From contig OZ037869.1 of the NCBI GenBank assembly GCA_964035575.1, positions 558,001 to 622,000 on the forward strand: a stretch of DNA of 64,000 nt. The letters run 5' to 3'. Shown in pieces: positions 30,856-41,605 of this stretch. Position 1 is the first letter of the stretch. Each line of letters begins with the position of its first letter. The notes under the pieces were generated by a model, which saw only the letters and a list, made by a program, of their open reading frames with translations, made no database searches and was not told the DNA's origin. The stretch comes from Rhynchopus sp. YZ270_cl-10. Lineage: Eukaryota; Euglenozoa; Diplonemea; Diplonemida; Diplonemidae. Both the position numbers and the translations under genes were made by a program.

Positions 30856-31020
30856 TGTGTTGTGCGCTTTATCACATTCGTGATGTATAAAAGGAAATGG
30901 ACCTATGGGAGGTGGTGGTGGTGGTAGTGGTGGTGTGGGTTTCGGGGTAAATGTTCAATTAAAAAAATGATTGTGGATATTACAGAATCATACAATGGTT
31001 AGAAGAAAAGCAAAAAAAGG

Positions 31021-31064
31021 TGTACGATGAACCAAAGTCATTGCTTAGCCACCTCAAAGAGGGA
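31021..31064 (+). repeat. Family 3 repeat
   Basis: GTGTACGATGAACCAAAGTC then ATTGCTTAGCCACCTCAAAG. It is diverged but keeps the GATGAACC, GCTTAG and CACCTCAAA marks. Confidence 0.6.
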
Positions 31065-31086
31065 AAAAGACGCCAAAAAAAGGAGC

Positions 31087-31590
31087 CTATATTCCTCTAC
31101 GACGCTCTCTTTGCGAGAGGTGGGTTTGCATTTTTTTGAGTTCTGCGGTGAGGAGATCGGTTTGGGTTATTTGTAGCCCTGCTGGCTCGTGGCGGACTAC
31201 CACTGCTTTGTATGCTGCCTCGATACGCCGAAGCGAGTCTGCTGTGTCCTCTGCTCTGTCAGCTGCAAAGCACCGCTGCAGATGGGCATCGCACGCCACG
31301 TCGTGAAGGGTGCGGCGTGCCTGCGTGAGGGTGGGCTCGGTGCGTACCTTGGTCAGCATCTCGCCTGCCGCCATGCGTGCTTCCTGCGCTCGCTGCAGCA
31401 GGCCCTCCACCCGTCCACACGACGGTACATCCCTCCGCACCCCACGCAAGCACCCCTCCACAAACAGCCCCACCTCCTGAGGAGGAAGCCGCCCCACCGC
31501 CTCCAGTGTCAACGCCTGGGCATCGGGAGGGACCGCCTCCTCGTGTGCCGACACAGTCCGCACCTCTACAGCGCCTTCTGGAAACGACAT
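31087..31590 (-). CDS. Small helical protein, unknown
   Basis: 167 aa, start MSFPEGAVEVRTVSAHEEAV. It is helical and charged, with three Cys (GCLRGVRRDVPSC, VACDAHLQRC). The C-terminus is basic (SQRERRRGI). No domain is recognised. It sits 230 bp downstream of the large zinc-finger gene in the same direction, and its composition is coding-like, which is the main support. Confidence 0.55.
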   Translation of the reverse strand: MSFPEGAVEVRTVSAHEEAVPPDAQALTLEAVGRLPPQEVGLFVEGCLRGVRRDVPSCGRVEGLLQRAQEARMAAGEMLTKVRTEPTLTQARRTLHDVACDAHLQRCFAADRAEDTADSLRRIEAAYKAVVVRHEPAGLQITQTDLLTAELKKMQTHLSQRERRRGI

Positions 31591-31830
31591 TACAATTTCA
31601 TTATTTGGTTGGGGGAGAAAAAAAACACTGATTTTTTGTGATGGTTTGTGGGCGAGACTTCATAAAAATATTAGATTCAAAAATATAAAAAAGGCCAGTT
31701 TGTATGCTCCAATGAGGAGGAGGAGGTAAACAGGGTAGGTAGAAATCCAAGAAAAAAAATGGTAATGGGTTTCCCTGACATTTTTTGAGGGTCAGGAAAG
31801 ATCAAAAAAAATATGCCAGGAAAAAAAAGA

Positions 31831-31885
31831 AAGTTGACTTGAAATACAAAAAAGCCCTTTTGTGACAGTTTACCTTGCGCGACCT
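31831..31885 (+). repeat. Family 2 repeat, 5' part
   Basis: AAAGTTGACTTGAAATACAA then AGCCCTTTTGTGACAG and TTTACCTTG. It ends before the hairpin half. Confidence 0.7.
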
Positions 31886-32280
31886 ACGCGACCAAAAAGG
31901 TGAAGTCTTTGATAGTCGTGTATTTAACAATAACATTAACAACAACACCTGCCCAGGCAGAATTTTTCTGGCTTCGTTTAGTGAGAAATAGGAGAATATC
32001 CAACACAAGGCACAGTGGGCTTGTGTCGAAGGGGTTCTATTTCCGCACCCTCTCATGACAATGTCACCAAGGGTGTTGGTCAACCATGTGGTCCCTACAT
32101 CCATTTTTGAGGTTCACATCATGATGTGCTCCGCTCCTCTCCTTGATTAGATGAACAGCAATCATTTGAAAAAAGGGATCATTGGAGACACAGGTTAAAG
32201 GTCTGTGTGATGTAGGTTCCGAGAAAAAAGGTGATGCAGGCACCTCCGACTGATCACAAAAAAATGTCACAAAAAAAAAA

Positions 32281-32325
32281 GTTTACTCGAAATGCAACAG
32301 CGCTCGTGAACAGTGTACCTAAAAG
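32281..32325 (+). repeat. Family 2 repeat, 5' part
   Basis: GTTTACTCGAAATGCAACAG then CGCTCGTGAACAGTGTACC. Truncated like the copy at 31831. Confidence 0.65.
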
Positions 32326-32528
32326 GTGTGTGATAGGTAGACGGGTGCCTGTGCGTAGCCATCTCAATGGGAGAATATAAAATCGTTACAGTTCACAATA
32401 GAAAGAGAGAGAGAGGGGGCAGAGAACAGAAAAAGTCCACATTACACACGGTCACACATCTCCTGGTCTGCTGTGCTTCCCATCAAAAAAAAACAAACAA
32501 AAAAAAAAAAAAAATACCTCACAAAAGA

Positions 32529-32618
32529 GAAGTTGAAAGTGCAAACGTCTCACTGTACATCGGTGAACCGTAGACACCTGGTTCTCTGCGGGGGTTATCG
32601 AACCCCAGAGAGCACTTC
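32529..32618 (+). repeat. Family 1 repeat, full length
   Basis: GAAGTTGAAAGTGCAAACGT to AGAGCACTTC. GGGGTT-ATCG-AACCCC is a perfect stem, and TCTCTG/CAGAGA extends it. The ends GAAGT and ACTTC pair. Confidence 0.82.
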
Positions 32619-32656
32619 ATTGGCGTGCACAAAAAGAGAAAAAAAAAAAAAGAAAA

Positions 32657-32698
32657 GTTTGTAAGATGACCTAAGCCTCGTGCATAGTCACCTTGATA
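32657..32698 (+). repeat. Family 3 repeat
   Basis: AAGTTTGTAAGATGACCTAA then GCCTCGTGCATAGTCACCTTG. It lies 38 bp after a family 1 copy. Confidence 0.7.
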
Positions 32699-33187
32699 AA
32701 AAAAAGAAAAATCCCACGGAGATCGCATACCCAGAGTGTGGGGGAAGGAACTACACGTTGTCATTTTTTCAATAAAATAATATTGAAAAGGGGAATAAAA
32801 CAGTAAAAAGGCGTTCGTTCAAAAAAAATCCTCCACCCACCCACCTCATCGTAGGTAGAGTTGGGGGAAAAACAGACAAAAAGCGCGCTGAAAAAGAGAG
32901 GGGGAAAAAAAACGTTTTGTGTGTTGTGCACAACGGAGGTGAAAAAAAAACATAGGGGGACCTTATTAAGGATATAAACACCTCAACGGATGCAGGCACA
33001 AAGGGAGGATAACGTATTATTAGTACAAACACCTGGGGGGAATCAGGCACCGAAACGCCACGAGGTAGCGAACCTTTCCCTTGGAGTGCTGCATTTTCGG
33101 ATTTTTTTTTTGAATTGCTTAGGAATAGTACTGGAGGGGGGATATGGTCGTTTTCCCCCAGCCTATTCAGGAGAGGTAGTAAAATGA

Positions 33188-33240
33188 AAAAGTTTGTAAG
33201 AATGAACCTAAGCCTCTCTCTGTGCTTGGTCATCTTAAAA
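33188..33240 (+). repeat. Family 3 repeat
   Basis: AAGTTTGTAAGAATGAACCT then AAGCCTCTCTCTGTGCTTGG and TCATCTTAAA. The stem is slightly mismatched. Confidence 0.72.
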
Positions 33241-33303
33241 AAAGATAAGAAATTGTTGATTGAGGTGCATGTATCTATCTATCTCTCGTGCACAAATAAA
33301 AAG

Positions 33304-33360
33304 TGAAGTTGATAGTGCAAAACGCCTCTAGGACGCAAGCACCGAGGTTATCGAACCCCC
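33304..33360 (+). repeat. Family 1 repeat, shortened
   Basis: GAAGTTGATAGTGCAAAACG then CCTCTAGGACGCAAGCACC and GAGGTTATCGAACCCC. TAGTGCAAAAC is close to box A. The outer hairpin arm is deleted. Confidence 0.7.
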
Positions 33361-33663
33361 CAAAAAAAAAAAAAAATACAAAAAAAAAATTAGTAAGACC
33401 CCCCATTTTTACACTATGATGCGTCTATCCCAGTTTTTTTTGTGATAAACCCAATTCTCACTCATTGTGAATAGATTTAAAACAAGGGCATAGAAACATT
33501 CCCCTCCCCGCTTCCGAGAAGACACCCACCCCGTGGAAACCTGTTTTGCGAGACAGCAGAAAACTAACCCCGGCAGATACAGAAGGAACTCCCCCCACCC
33601 ACCCCCCCCCAAAACCGTATTGCACATTGTTAGTTAGGATCGCAAAAAAAAAACAAAACAAAA

Positions 33664-33712
33664 ATGACTTGAAATACAAAGCCCTCTCGTGACAGTGTAC
33701 CTTCGGTATTTG
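33664..33712 (+). repeat. Family 2 repeat, 5' part
   Basis: AATGACTTGAAATACAAAGC then CCTCTCGTGACAGTGTACCTT. Identical in its core to the consensus. Confidence 0.72.
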
Positions 33713-33889
33713 ACCCCCTTTACCCATTGCACGATTGGAATGTTTACGCTTTCCCTGGGTGCAGCTTCGGTGCATTTTCGCGAATGAATGTGAAGTCATC
33801 AAAGATAATCGTTGCGCCTTCCTGTACGAAGGAGGGGGGGATCCGGTTTGGGGGTGTATTTTTTTTGGGGTTTTTGATAATTTGAAAAC

Positions 33890-33960
33890 TTGGTTGTATT
33901 AGTGTAGACGAGGATGAACTCCACTATAATTTGTTGGATTAGTGTAGCTGCCATCTAGAC
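33890..33960 (+). repeat. Family 4 repeats, two in tandem
   Basis: TTGGTTGTATTAGTGTAGAC then GAGGATGAACTCCACTATAA, followed at once by TTGTTGGATTAGTGTAGCTG CCATC. Two subtypes (the 'GAGGATGAACTCCACTA' and 'GTTGCCTCGG' types) stand side by side. Confidence 0.65.
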
Positions 33961-34019
33961 AGTATCTGCGCCTTTTTTGGTTGTATCCGTACAAAGCAGC
34001 GAGTCGGGATTACTTACGT

Positions 34020-36395
34020 TTAAGTACGCCTCAGCCACGACTGAAGAAAAAATACTTTTTGTTGTGAAAAAATGGAACTGACAATTTCTATGTATGTGCA
34101 TCTGTCTCCAATTTCAAATTGCTTTTTTGATAAGCTGAAAACAGCCAAACTTGAGGGCGCATACCTTGGAGTGTGTAGGGTCACGGCCGAGGTCCAGCTT
34201 TTCCCTTTTAAACTCAGCGTCGACGTACCTAGTATCGTCACCTTTGTGTTGTGGCGTGAAGGGGACGGGCACCTTCTTTGCCTCAATGGCCTTGGCATCG
34301 AGGTTGCTGAAGAACTTCATCTTCATCAACGAGTCTATCGACTGCGTGCGTGTGGCAGGGTCCTTCGAGAGCATGTGCCCCAAGCATTCCCTTGCCTCAC
34401 GCGACATCCACGTCGGGAACGGTGGTGGCTTCGTCACAATGGCCTCGTACAACTCCTTCACGTTCCCATTGTTGGGGAAGGGTGCCTGTTTTGAAAAGAT
34501 ACGGTTTGTCTGAGGTGAAAAACAAAAATACCTTGCCGACTATCATCTCAAACAGAAACACCCCGAGACTCCACCAATCCGCAGCCTGTGAAAGGGGTGG
34601 GAATGTGGGGTGGAATTTTTGCAGTGTGAACATACCCTCCCGTGGCCTTGCTTCATGATAAGCTCTGGTGCCATGTACTGTGGGGTTCCACAGAAGGTGT
34701 GCGTCACGTCTGTTACCTGTATTTTATTTTTATTGATAAATTGTTGGAGTAGTGTAGTTGCCTCGGTTGTGCAATCTCCACTGCTTATTTTGTAGTGTTT
34801 TTTTCTTTCGGGTTGACACATACCTCTGTCTTTGCAAGCCCGAAATCAGTCAAACAGACGTGCCCATCGCAGTCGAGGACAAGGTTTTCTGGTTTTAGGT
34901 CGCGATAAATAATGTTTTTGGAGTGGAGATGTTCCAAGGCTAGGGCGATTTCTACTGCATAGAACTTTGCCCGCTCTTCTGAGAAGCGTTGTTCGTTGAC
35001 AAGATGGAAGAAAAGCTCGCCTCCTGTGAGGAAGTCGAGGATGAAGACGAGCTGGCGGCGCGTTTGGAAGGCGTAGTGCATCTTGACGACGAAGGGGTGG
35101 CTTGAGATCTCGAGGATGCACTTCTCTGCCTTTGTGTGTGGCACCATACGGTGCTTCACGATCATGTCTTTCTGCAGCACCTTCATTGCGTAGGTCCTGC
35201 CGTCCTGCTTGTGGCGCACCTTTAAGACCTTCCCAAAGGACCCTACGCCAACCACGACCAATAGGTCAAAGTCTTCCAAAGCAGGAGCCTTCGGTGCAGC
35301 AGCATCCTGCTCATCTCTGTAGTAGACACACCGTGCATCCCCCACACCATCCACAACGCTGTTGAGGAAGGACTGCGGTGGGCTCACCTCGTCCAGCTCC
35401 CCACGAAGAAACTTTGTGTAGTGCTCCGAGGCCCGCGTTATAGCGGACATCCACATGGCACGTTCCTGCAGTGATGCAGCTGCAAGAACATATGTCCTCG
35501 ACAGCTTCGGTCCGAATACACAGAATGAAAACGGTTTGATCTCTGCCATCGCGCAGGTAACCTGCTCCAGGGAGATCTCGCCGACCTGATCCCCGCCCTT
35601 CTTTGAGGAATAGTACAAAGTGCCTTGCGCACCGCGGAGCTCGAAGAAACGTTCCTTGAAGTGTGCCTTGAAAGGCCCCCAGCCGCCGCCCTGCTTCAGA
35701 AGCGTGCCTTCCAAGTTGAGGGACTTCTTTTTGCTAGGGGATCCCGGCGCGGAATCGGTGAGAGGGGAGGACGGAGGGGAGGCGGAGGCAAGCGAGGCGG
35801 CGACGGTGGCAAGTTGCTGGCGGGTGTGCTTGGAGGTTTCGCTGTTGTTTTGTTCGCGTGTCAGCGCCTCGGCGACCCGGACCCGCGCTTCTGCGTCTTG
35901 CAGACGTGAACGTAAATCTCTTGTCTTCTTTTCTAGCATGGAGTTCCGCTCCTTCAGCATATTCACCTCAACAGTGTCTGCGGCAGCGTGGCTGGCCCCG
36001 CGGTCCAACAGTTTGTGTAGGCGTTCGTTTTCGGCTTTCAAGGAGATGAGTGTGTCGGTTGGTGCCAAAGTGATGCCCCGGTCGCGTGTCTCATTCCGGG
36101 AGCGTGTTTCAACATTGTTCACCAACTGCGCGCTTTTGCAGAGGAGTTCGGGGATTTCATTCCGATTTGGTTGCAACTGTGCAGGGAGTTTGAGGGAGGC
36201 CCGCAAAGAGGTGTTCTCGTCTTGGAGAAGGCGGAAGTGGGTGAGAAGCTCTTTGAGTTTGTCGTTTTGTTCGGTTGTGACCGCAAGAAGCTCTTCGCGA
36301 GGGAGCGAGGAGAGGCCCCCACCACTGCCGCCATCAGACGTCACCGAAACATCGCTCTCAGTAGCACCTAGAGGAACCACAACCTTGTCGACCAT
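34020..36395 (-). CDS. PH-domain AGC protein kinase (AKT/PKB-like)
   Basis: Exons 36395-34824, 34716-34636, 34585-34532, 34485-34165 and 34040-34020; about 682 aa, all junctions in phase 0. Residues 30-200 are coiled coil. Residues 226-330 are a PH domain (LEGTLLKQGGGWGPFKAHFK...W). The kinase domain starts near 376: GVGSFGKVLKV (Gly loop), YAMKVL (Lys), YRDLKPEN (catalytic loop), LTDFGLAK (DFG), then THTFCGTPQYMAPE, the AGC activation loop with its PDK1-site Thr. The last exon is only six residues, and no clear FxxF(S/T)Y hydrophobic motif is present. It probably acts at phosphoinositide membranes. Intron 1 (34717-34823) contains a family 4 repeat. Confidence 0.92.
34732..34790 (+). repeat. 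Family 4 repeat inside a kinase intron
   Basis: GATAAATTGTTGGAGTAGTG then TAGTTGCCTCGGTTGTGCAA and TCTCCACTGC. It makes up over half of the 107-bp first intron of the kinase gene and is antisense to it. It is the same sequence as the intergenic copy at 3143. Confidence 0.8.
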
Positions 36396-36808
36396 TGCTC
36401 TTTATTTTTTAATTTATTCCGCAGGACTCATTTAGTGTATCGTTTTTGTGTATTTTCTGGAGAGGAGAGGAGGGGCATGTGGAGGGGAGAAGGAATAAGG
36501 AATGGAAGGAATAAGGGGAAGGGGATAAAAAGGTAAAAAAGGTGTGTCTTTTGTTTTATAATTGTGGATAAAAAAAAGCAAAATGGGGAGAGGGTAGAAT
36601 CTAGATAGCACAGCAAGTACAGGATACAGTGGGGTGTATGTGAAAGGTGGGGGTGTTTTTTTTTTTTGCGATTTTCTGCGCGAAATTTTCGGGTTACAAC
36701 GAATCTGTGATAATTTTTGATATAATTTGTACTACTCCAAAAAGTTGGCGACGAAATGGGCTTTCTGTACACAAAGAAAAATACTGGTTTGTTGTTAGGG
36801 TCTGTACT
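36396..36808. other. Short spacer, nothing recognised
   Basis: Between the kinase start and the stop of the next gene. A/G-run rich, with no repeat family or open frame of note. Confidence 0.4.
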
Positions 36809-38432
36809 CTACAGCACGAAGCCTTTGTGAACAGATGAACTACGAGACAAAGGGTATTCTGTTTCCATACCACGTGGAGGAGGCGGGAGCGGTGACTCCA
36901 ACGCCATTGTCCCAGCACTGGGTGGGGGTGCGTGCGGCGCGTTGCTTAGGTTCTTCTGCGCAGCAAGGAGCGCCTCGGCTCGCAATCTATGGATAGAGTC
37001 GTGCGGCTGCTTCCCACTAGGGCTAGCGTCGTGGGTGACGAAGTCCTTAGGCACATTCACTTCCAACAGCTTCGCGAGCGCAGTCAGATCGACCTGTTAT
37101 ACCAAAAAAATAGACATTGCAATATCACAACAATAAATGATAGTTATCGATAGGCACCTCCACGATGCCATCCGGATGAAAGCACAGTACTGCGGCGAGG
37201 TATAAAAAAAATAGGGGGGGAAACCTAATAAGGCTTGCCCCCATACCGTGGTGTGAACGGGGGGCGGTACAGAATCGCTCGTTGACCCACCTTTTCGCTG
37301 AGCGTAGAGGTATCCCCTTGTTCGCTGTACCCAACGCTTGGTGCATGATTGTCGAGACAAGAGAGCAAGGAGGGAATCACAATATCTCTTGGCGTAATAA
37401 AAGACATACCTGTTTGGACAGCTCCGCGTCCATGCTCAGGCCACCTCTGTCACGCTGCTGTGACATCTGCAACGCCACATCCTTCTGCGCAAGAACATGG
37501 TGCAGCTGTTCAATCGCCTCCCTCTGCACATCCCCTTGGTGCACCAGAGGTGGGACCACCGAGAGCGCGTCTCCGGTCCGCGACTTCTGCTCGCGCAGCT
37601 CCCCTGCCTGCTCTTGGATCGCGGCGGTCTGCTTGGCGATGAGCGAATCCTTTCTTTTCAACGCAGAGAGAAGCGCTTCCCAGTCCCCTTGGGATGGGGG
37701 CACCCATTCGTTACTACCATCTGCGAGAACATGAAGCTGTTCCAACTGCGCAAAGTCTGGAATATCAGGTGGCGGGGGAGACGGCAAAGGCATATCTGCT
37801 GGAGGCCGTGGACTTAACCTACTATCAATTATGATAGGCGGCGGGGCATGCCGCACAGGAGAGCTGTACGGGTTGTGCAACGACAACGGATGTGCCGTAG
37901 AAGGATACGATGCTACTGGAACCGGAGGAAGCGAATCCACTCCTTCGTACTTCAGCTTCAGCAGCCCCAGCAGCTCCCCCTCATGCCCCCGATATGCTCC
38001 CATAAGCGACCCCAAACAACCAATCTTGGTAGGGTCGTAGCGACGGTACAACGCCTCAATCGCAATGCGGTGTTTGCTCCCGTCGTTCAGTGGAATCATC
38101 TCTCTGTCCGTAAAGTAGCGGCTGCTGTAACGATTTTCAAGTGAAATCAACAGCGCCTCCAATCCCCGTGGATGCCAATCGCGCATCAAAGTCATCACAC
38201 CCTGCAGCTTAGCAGGACTGTACGCACGGTAAAACGCGTCAAGCGCGCCCCAAACCTCAAAGAACCGCCATGCCCCGTACTTCTCCTCGAGCTTCCGGTA
38301 CATCATCTCTTCGCGTCCCGAATGTGCAAGCAAAATGGACGGAATCATAGAGGTCTTGTCAGGTGCGTACAAAAGGTAGAACAGAAGAAGACGCTCCTCA
38401 GGCTTTGCAGCCAGGTCTACCAGGTGTGCCAT
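36809..38432 (-). CDS. Protein with FYxxYxPxK...KYG repeats
   Basis: Exons 38432-37410 and 37093-36809, phase 0, 435 aa from MAHLVDLAAKPEERL (an upstream in-frame ATG at 38525 would add 31 residues). Residues 1-190 hold three repeats of about 55 aa: LFYLLYAPDK...LEEKYG, AFYRAYSPAKL...LENRYS, ALYRRYDPTKI...LKLKYEG. I recall similar FYxxYxPxK/KYG units from trypanosomatid and other protist proteins of unknown role. A Pro-rich linker and a coiled coil (about 270-340) follow. A GTATGG donor inside the last exon (near 36874) could add a further exon. The 316-bp intron is the longest here and contains a repeat-like stretch. Confidence 0.7.
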
Positions 38433-39052
38433 TTTGTGGAGGGTTTTTTTTGTGTAGATGGTGGGCACACCTTTCTCGTGAATTTGAAAAAATGGGGTAT
38501 TTACAAAAAGAAAACTTAGGGTCATATCAAAGACCTACGGCTGCATCACGAAAGGGGGATGTGTCCGTAGTCAGGACATGATTATCCTTGGTGTTGGCCA
38601 AGCAGAAGCGGGAAAGCGTAGATGGCGGGAAGAAGCTGTATGCGCAGTACTCGGAGGAGTGCGAGCGGCACCCCGAAGCGGGAGATTCGCTCCGGGTGGA
38701 GTTTGAAAAGCAAAGTTCCGATAGGCATTGCGCACTGGAAGCTAAGCATGAGGCGGAGCAGGAGGCGACCGCTCTGTTGTTGACGGCGGTGACCCTCTCC
38801 CGACAGCAGGATGCGGAACGCATGGTGGCATACGAGCGGTGATTTAGGGTGTTGCGCTACAGTCTTGCATGCTACAAAGGGAGGTTCTGGAAGGAAGCGG
38901 CCTTGTTCAGACCAATGAAAGAAGGTAAAATATTGATAACATTCCACCTCCATAATTTCCCCTCTTTTTAACGAATTAACGGTTGGAAAAATAAAAACTG
39001 TTATCTGAGTTTAAGCTAGTCTGATAAAGAAAGAAACGAAATCAGAAAAAGA
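38433..39052. other. Spacer with a plus-strand relic
   Basis: Contains an 84-aa plus-strand frame at 38588-38842 (LYAQYSEECERHPEAGDS; HCALEAKHEAEQEATALL), helical and charged, on the strand opposite to all genes. It has no start or stop context of a real gene, so it may be a worn transposon fragment. The stretch 38843-39052 holds nothing. Confidence 0.35.
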
Positions 39053-39739
39053 ATTTTTCGTTGATCGCATCCAATTCCACCTGGAAACTGCTTGCAGTGC
39101 AGAAACCATGCTTCGCGAACCAACCAACATCGCTAACATAAGGAACTAGTGTCAGGGTTCCTCGACACCGCACAGTGTGTACACCAGCAATTCAGCGTCA
39201 TTCGCCGCTCCAGGGTCGAACTGCGCTAACTCCACCACACTCAATGTACGTAGAGTCCCCAGCGGACAGGTAATGCAAAACGTCCCAGTCTAGCGGCCCC
39301 CAGCTCTTCGCGGCCGACTAGGTCACCCCGGCGCATTTCGCCGGTGGAGCGAAAAGCGAGTCCCACCTGGTCTGCCGACTGGAAAACAGCCCCCAGCGGT
39401 TCAAGGCCGCGTCCACCGTGTCATGTCGATGAACAGCATCAAGCCCGTCACGCAAGGTCTCCGCCGCAACTCCCCGGCACCCAGCAACCCCACATCCATC
39501 GCCGCCGGCGCCCCCCTCACAAAAAAGTATGGTGAGTCTCCACCCGCAAGAACACCTTGCGCCATCCTGGGGGAAACCTTCCACGAGGCGGCCTACTTGC
39601 GCCAGATGCATCTGCGTCGAAATTTAGTCCGTCCGCTCTTACTTCTTCGGGGACGACTTCTTGGGGAGCCCTTCGACTTCTTGCTCTTCTTCCCCTTTGA
39701 CTACCTCGTCCTCGTCGCGCTTCCAGGCTTCTTCCTGTA

Positions 39740-39960
39740 CTTTTTGTCAGTCGCCTTGCTCGCCACGTGCACACCTCCGCCCGCAATCGTCACGTACAAC
39801 AGCAGGTCGCCAAGGCCCTTGTCCTCATGGCGGGCATGATCAGGTGTAGTTCTTGGCAGTCGCCCTGAGCGCATCATGCACGCCTCCGCCCTCATCTCCG
39901 CCCGCCGTCGTCACGTATGACAGCAGGTCGTCAAAGGTCTTGTCCTCACACACGCAGATG
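39740..39960 (-). pseudogene. Two tandem histone-H2A-like traces
   Basis: On the minus strand two related segments of about 110 bp encode DKGLGDLLLYVTIAGGGVHV and DKTFDDLLSYVTTAGG. The string VTIAGGGV with a preceding acidic DxxLxxLL recalls the docking region of histone H2A/H2A.Z (DEELxxLIxATIAGGGVIP). Basic Lys/Arg/Ser-rich coding lies just downstream (about 39600-39720). No whole histone fold is present, and the surroundings are broken. The match is short and may be chance. Confidence 0.25.
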
Positions 39961-40942
39961 TGGCGGGCGTGTTGCCCCTAGCTCGCCTACGTCCCCGAGG
40001 TCGCCGCCTTCGCAGCCACGTCATTCCGTCACCACCGACCCCGGACACACACGTCTCGCCCCGCTTGAAAACCCCCCGGCTCCACCTCAGGATTGAACAG
40101 CCATCCCGTCTCACCCCCTGCCCCGGAGGTTTTCCACACAAAACGGGGATTCTTCAGCGCACCAACTCCCGCACCCCTACACCGCTCCCTTCTACGCCTA
40201 GATATTCCAGCGCCCCTTACTTGTATCTGTTGTGGGACATAACAGGTCCCCGAGCCGAGCTCTGCGGGGGAAACTCCCTGCACAATAGATAACGTTTCCT
40301 CCTTTGTAACCAGCGCGAGACTACCACTACACGTGAGTCCCGAGCTATGCTAGCGCACGGTTACGCTTCCTGCGTGCGTCGATCTCGCTGGTCCTGCTGT
40401 GTGTCTTCATGTGGTGTCTGAACTCGTTGTAAATGTTCGGCACAAACTACTCTTGGTTGACGTTGGTCTTGGAAACAAAGTAGAAACGGTGGCCCACACC
40501 CGTCATGTACGCCTTCACCGACACACCTTGACCGCACGCTCGACCACGCTCAGCACCTTCTTTGCAGCGTAGTACGCAACCTTGACCGTCCCGTACCCAA
40601 TCCAGCACTTTGTCACAGCCCCGCACTACCGCCACGTCCGCTCGCAGATCGTCTCCTTCGACTCGCACGACTTCTCTTCCTGTCAAGGCTCTTCGTCCAC
40701 TTGTTGACAGTGTTCTTCGTCGACCCTCTTCGACTCCTTGTACCGCACTTACTTCGGCTTCTTCGTGACAGACCGCACCTTCATCCTGTTGATGTGCTGC
40801 TGCATGTGGTAAGACGCGCCAGTCTCGGTCGTGATGTTCATCGACTCGATGGCCTCCTGCATCTGCTCCTCGGCACGGCTCCACTGCGCGACCCTTCGTT
40901 GCGGATACGACGCTCCCGTCTACATATCTGGCGCGAGATTTA

Positions 40943-41605
40943 ACCACTACACGTGGGTCCCAGAGCTGTACTCTGCGGGGAAGCTCCCTTCGCTATAGAT
41001 ATTGTTTGTCCTACCTTGTAACCGGCGCTAGACTTTAACCACTACACGTGGGTCCCAGAGCATTGCTCTGCGGGGAAGCTCCCCTTGCTGTGGCTACTAT
41101 TGTCCCTTCTGTATATCTGGCGCGAGACTTTAACCACTACACGTGGGTCCCAGAGCATTGCTCTGCGGGGAAGCTCCCTTCGCTATAGATATTGTTTGTC
41201 CTACCTTGTAAACCGGCGCTAGACTTTAACCACTACACGTGGGTCCCAGAGCATTGCTCTGCGGGGAAGCTCCCCTTGCTGTGGCTACTATTGTCCCTTC
41301 TGTATACCTGGCGCGAGACTTTAACCACTACACGTGGGTCCCAGAGCTGTACTCTGCGGGGAAGCTCCCTTCGCTATAGATATTGTTTGTCCTACCTTGT
41401 AACCGGCGCTAGACTTTAACCACTACACGTGGGTCCCAGAGCTGTACTCTGCGGGGAAGCTTCCTTCGCTATAGATATGTGTTCCTACCTTGTAACCGGC
41501 GCTAGACTTTTACCACTACACGTGGGTCCCAGAGCATTGCTCTGCAGGGAAGCTCCCTTCGCTGTGGCTACATTATTTCCTACGTATTCCTGACCTAGCT
41601 TGCGT
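40943..41605 (+). repeat. 95-bp tandem array in alternating subtypes
   Basis: Seven units start ACCACTACACGTGGGTCCCA at 40943, 41038, 41133, 41229, 41324, 41419 and 41512. Two subtypes alternate: A (TCGCTATAGATATTG...CCGGCGCTAG) and B (TTGCTGTGGCTACTATTG...CTGGCGCGAG), in order A B A B A A B. Each unit contains a hairpin, CAGAGC-ATT-GCTCTG or CAGAG-CTGTA-CTCTG, and a GGGGAAGCTCCCC palindrome. A diverged lone unit lies at about 40238-40330. On the minus strand each unit reads GTGTAGTGGTTAAAGTC, which resembles a tRNA D-arm/box A, but no box B follows. Confidence 0.9.

Larger units (their letters stand above)
31591..34019. other. Most repeat-dense spacer of the window
   Basis: 2.4 kb with no gene. 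It carries family 2 copies (31831, 32281, 33664), family 1 copies (32529, 33304), family 3 copies (32657, 33188) and a double family 4 copy (33890-33960), separated by A- and G-rich runs. All are in plus orientation. Confidence 0.6.

Noticed and set aside
37094-37409. An extra exon inside the long intron of the KYG-repeat gene
   Set aside because: An 87-codon frame crosses it, but no acceptor/donor pair keeps the phase, and part of the stretch matches repeat-like DNA elsewhere.
40943-41605. The tandem array as a tRNA gene cluster
   Set aside because: A box-A-like segment is present on the minus strand, but there is no box B, no cloverleaf and no anticodon arm.
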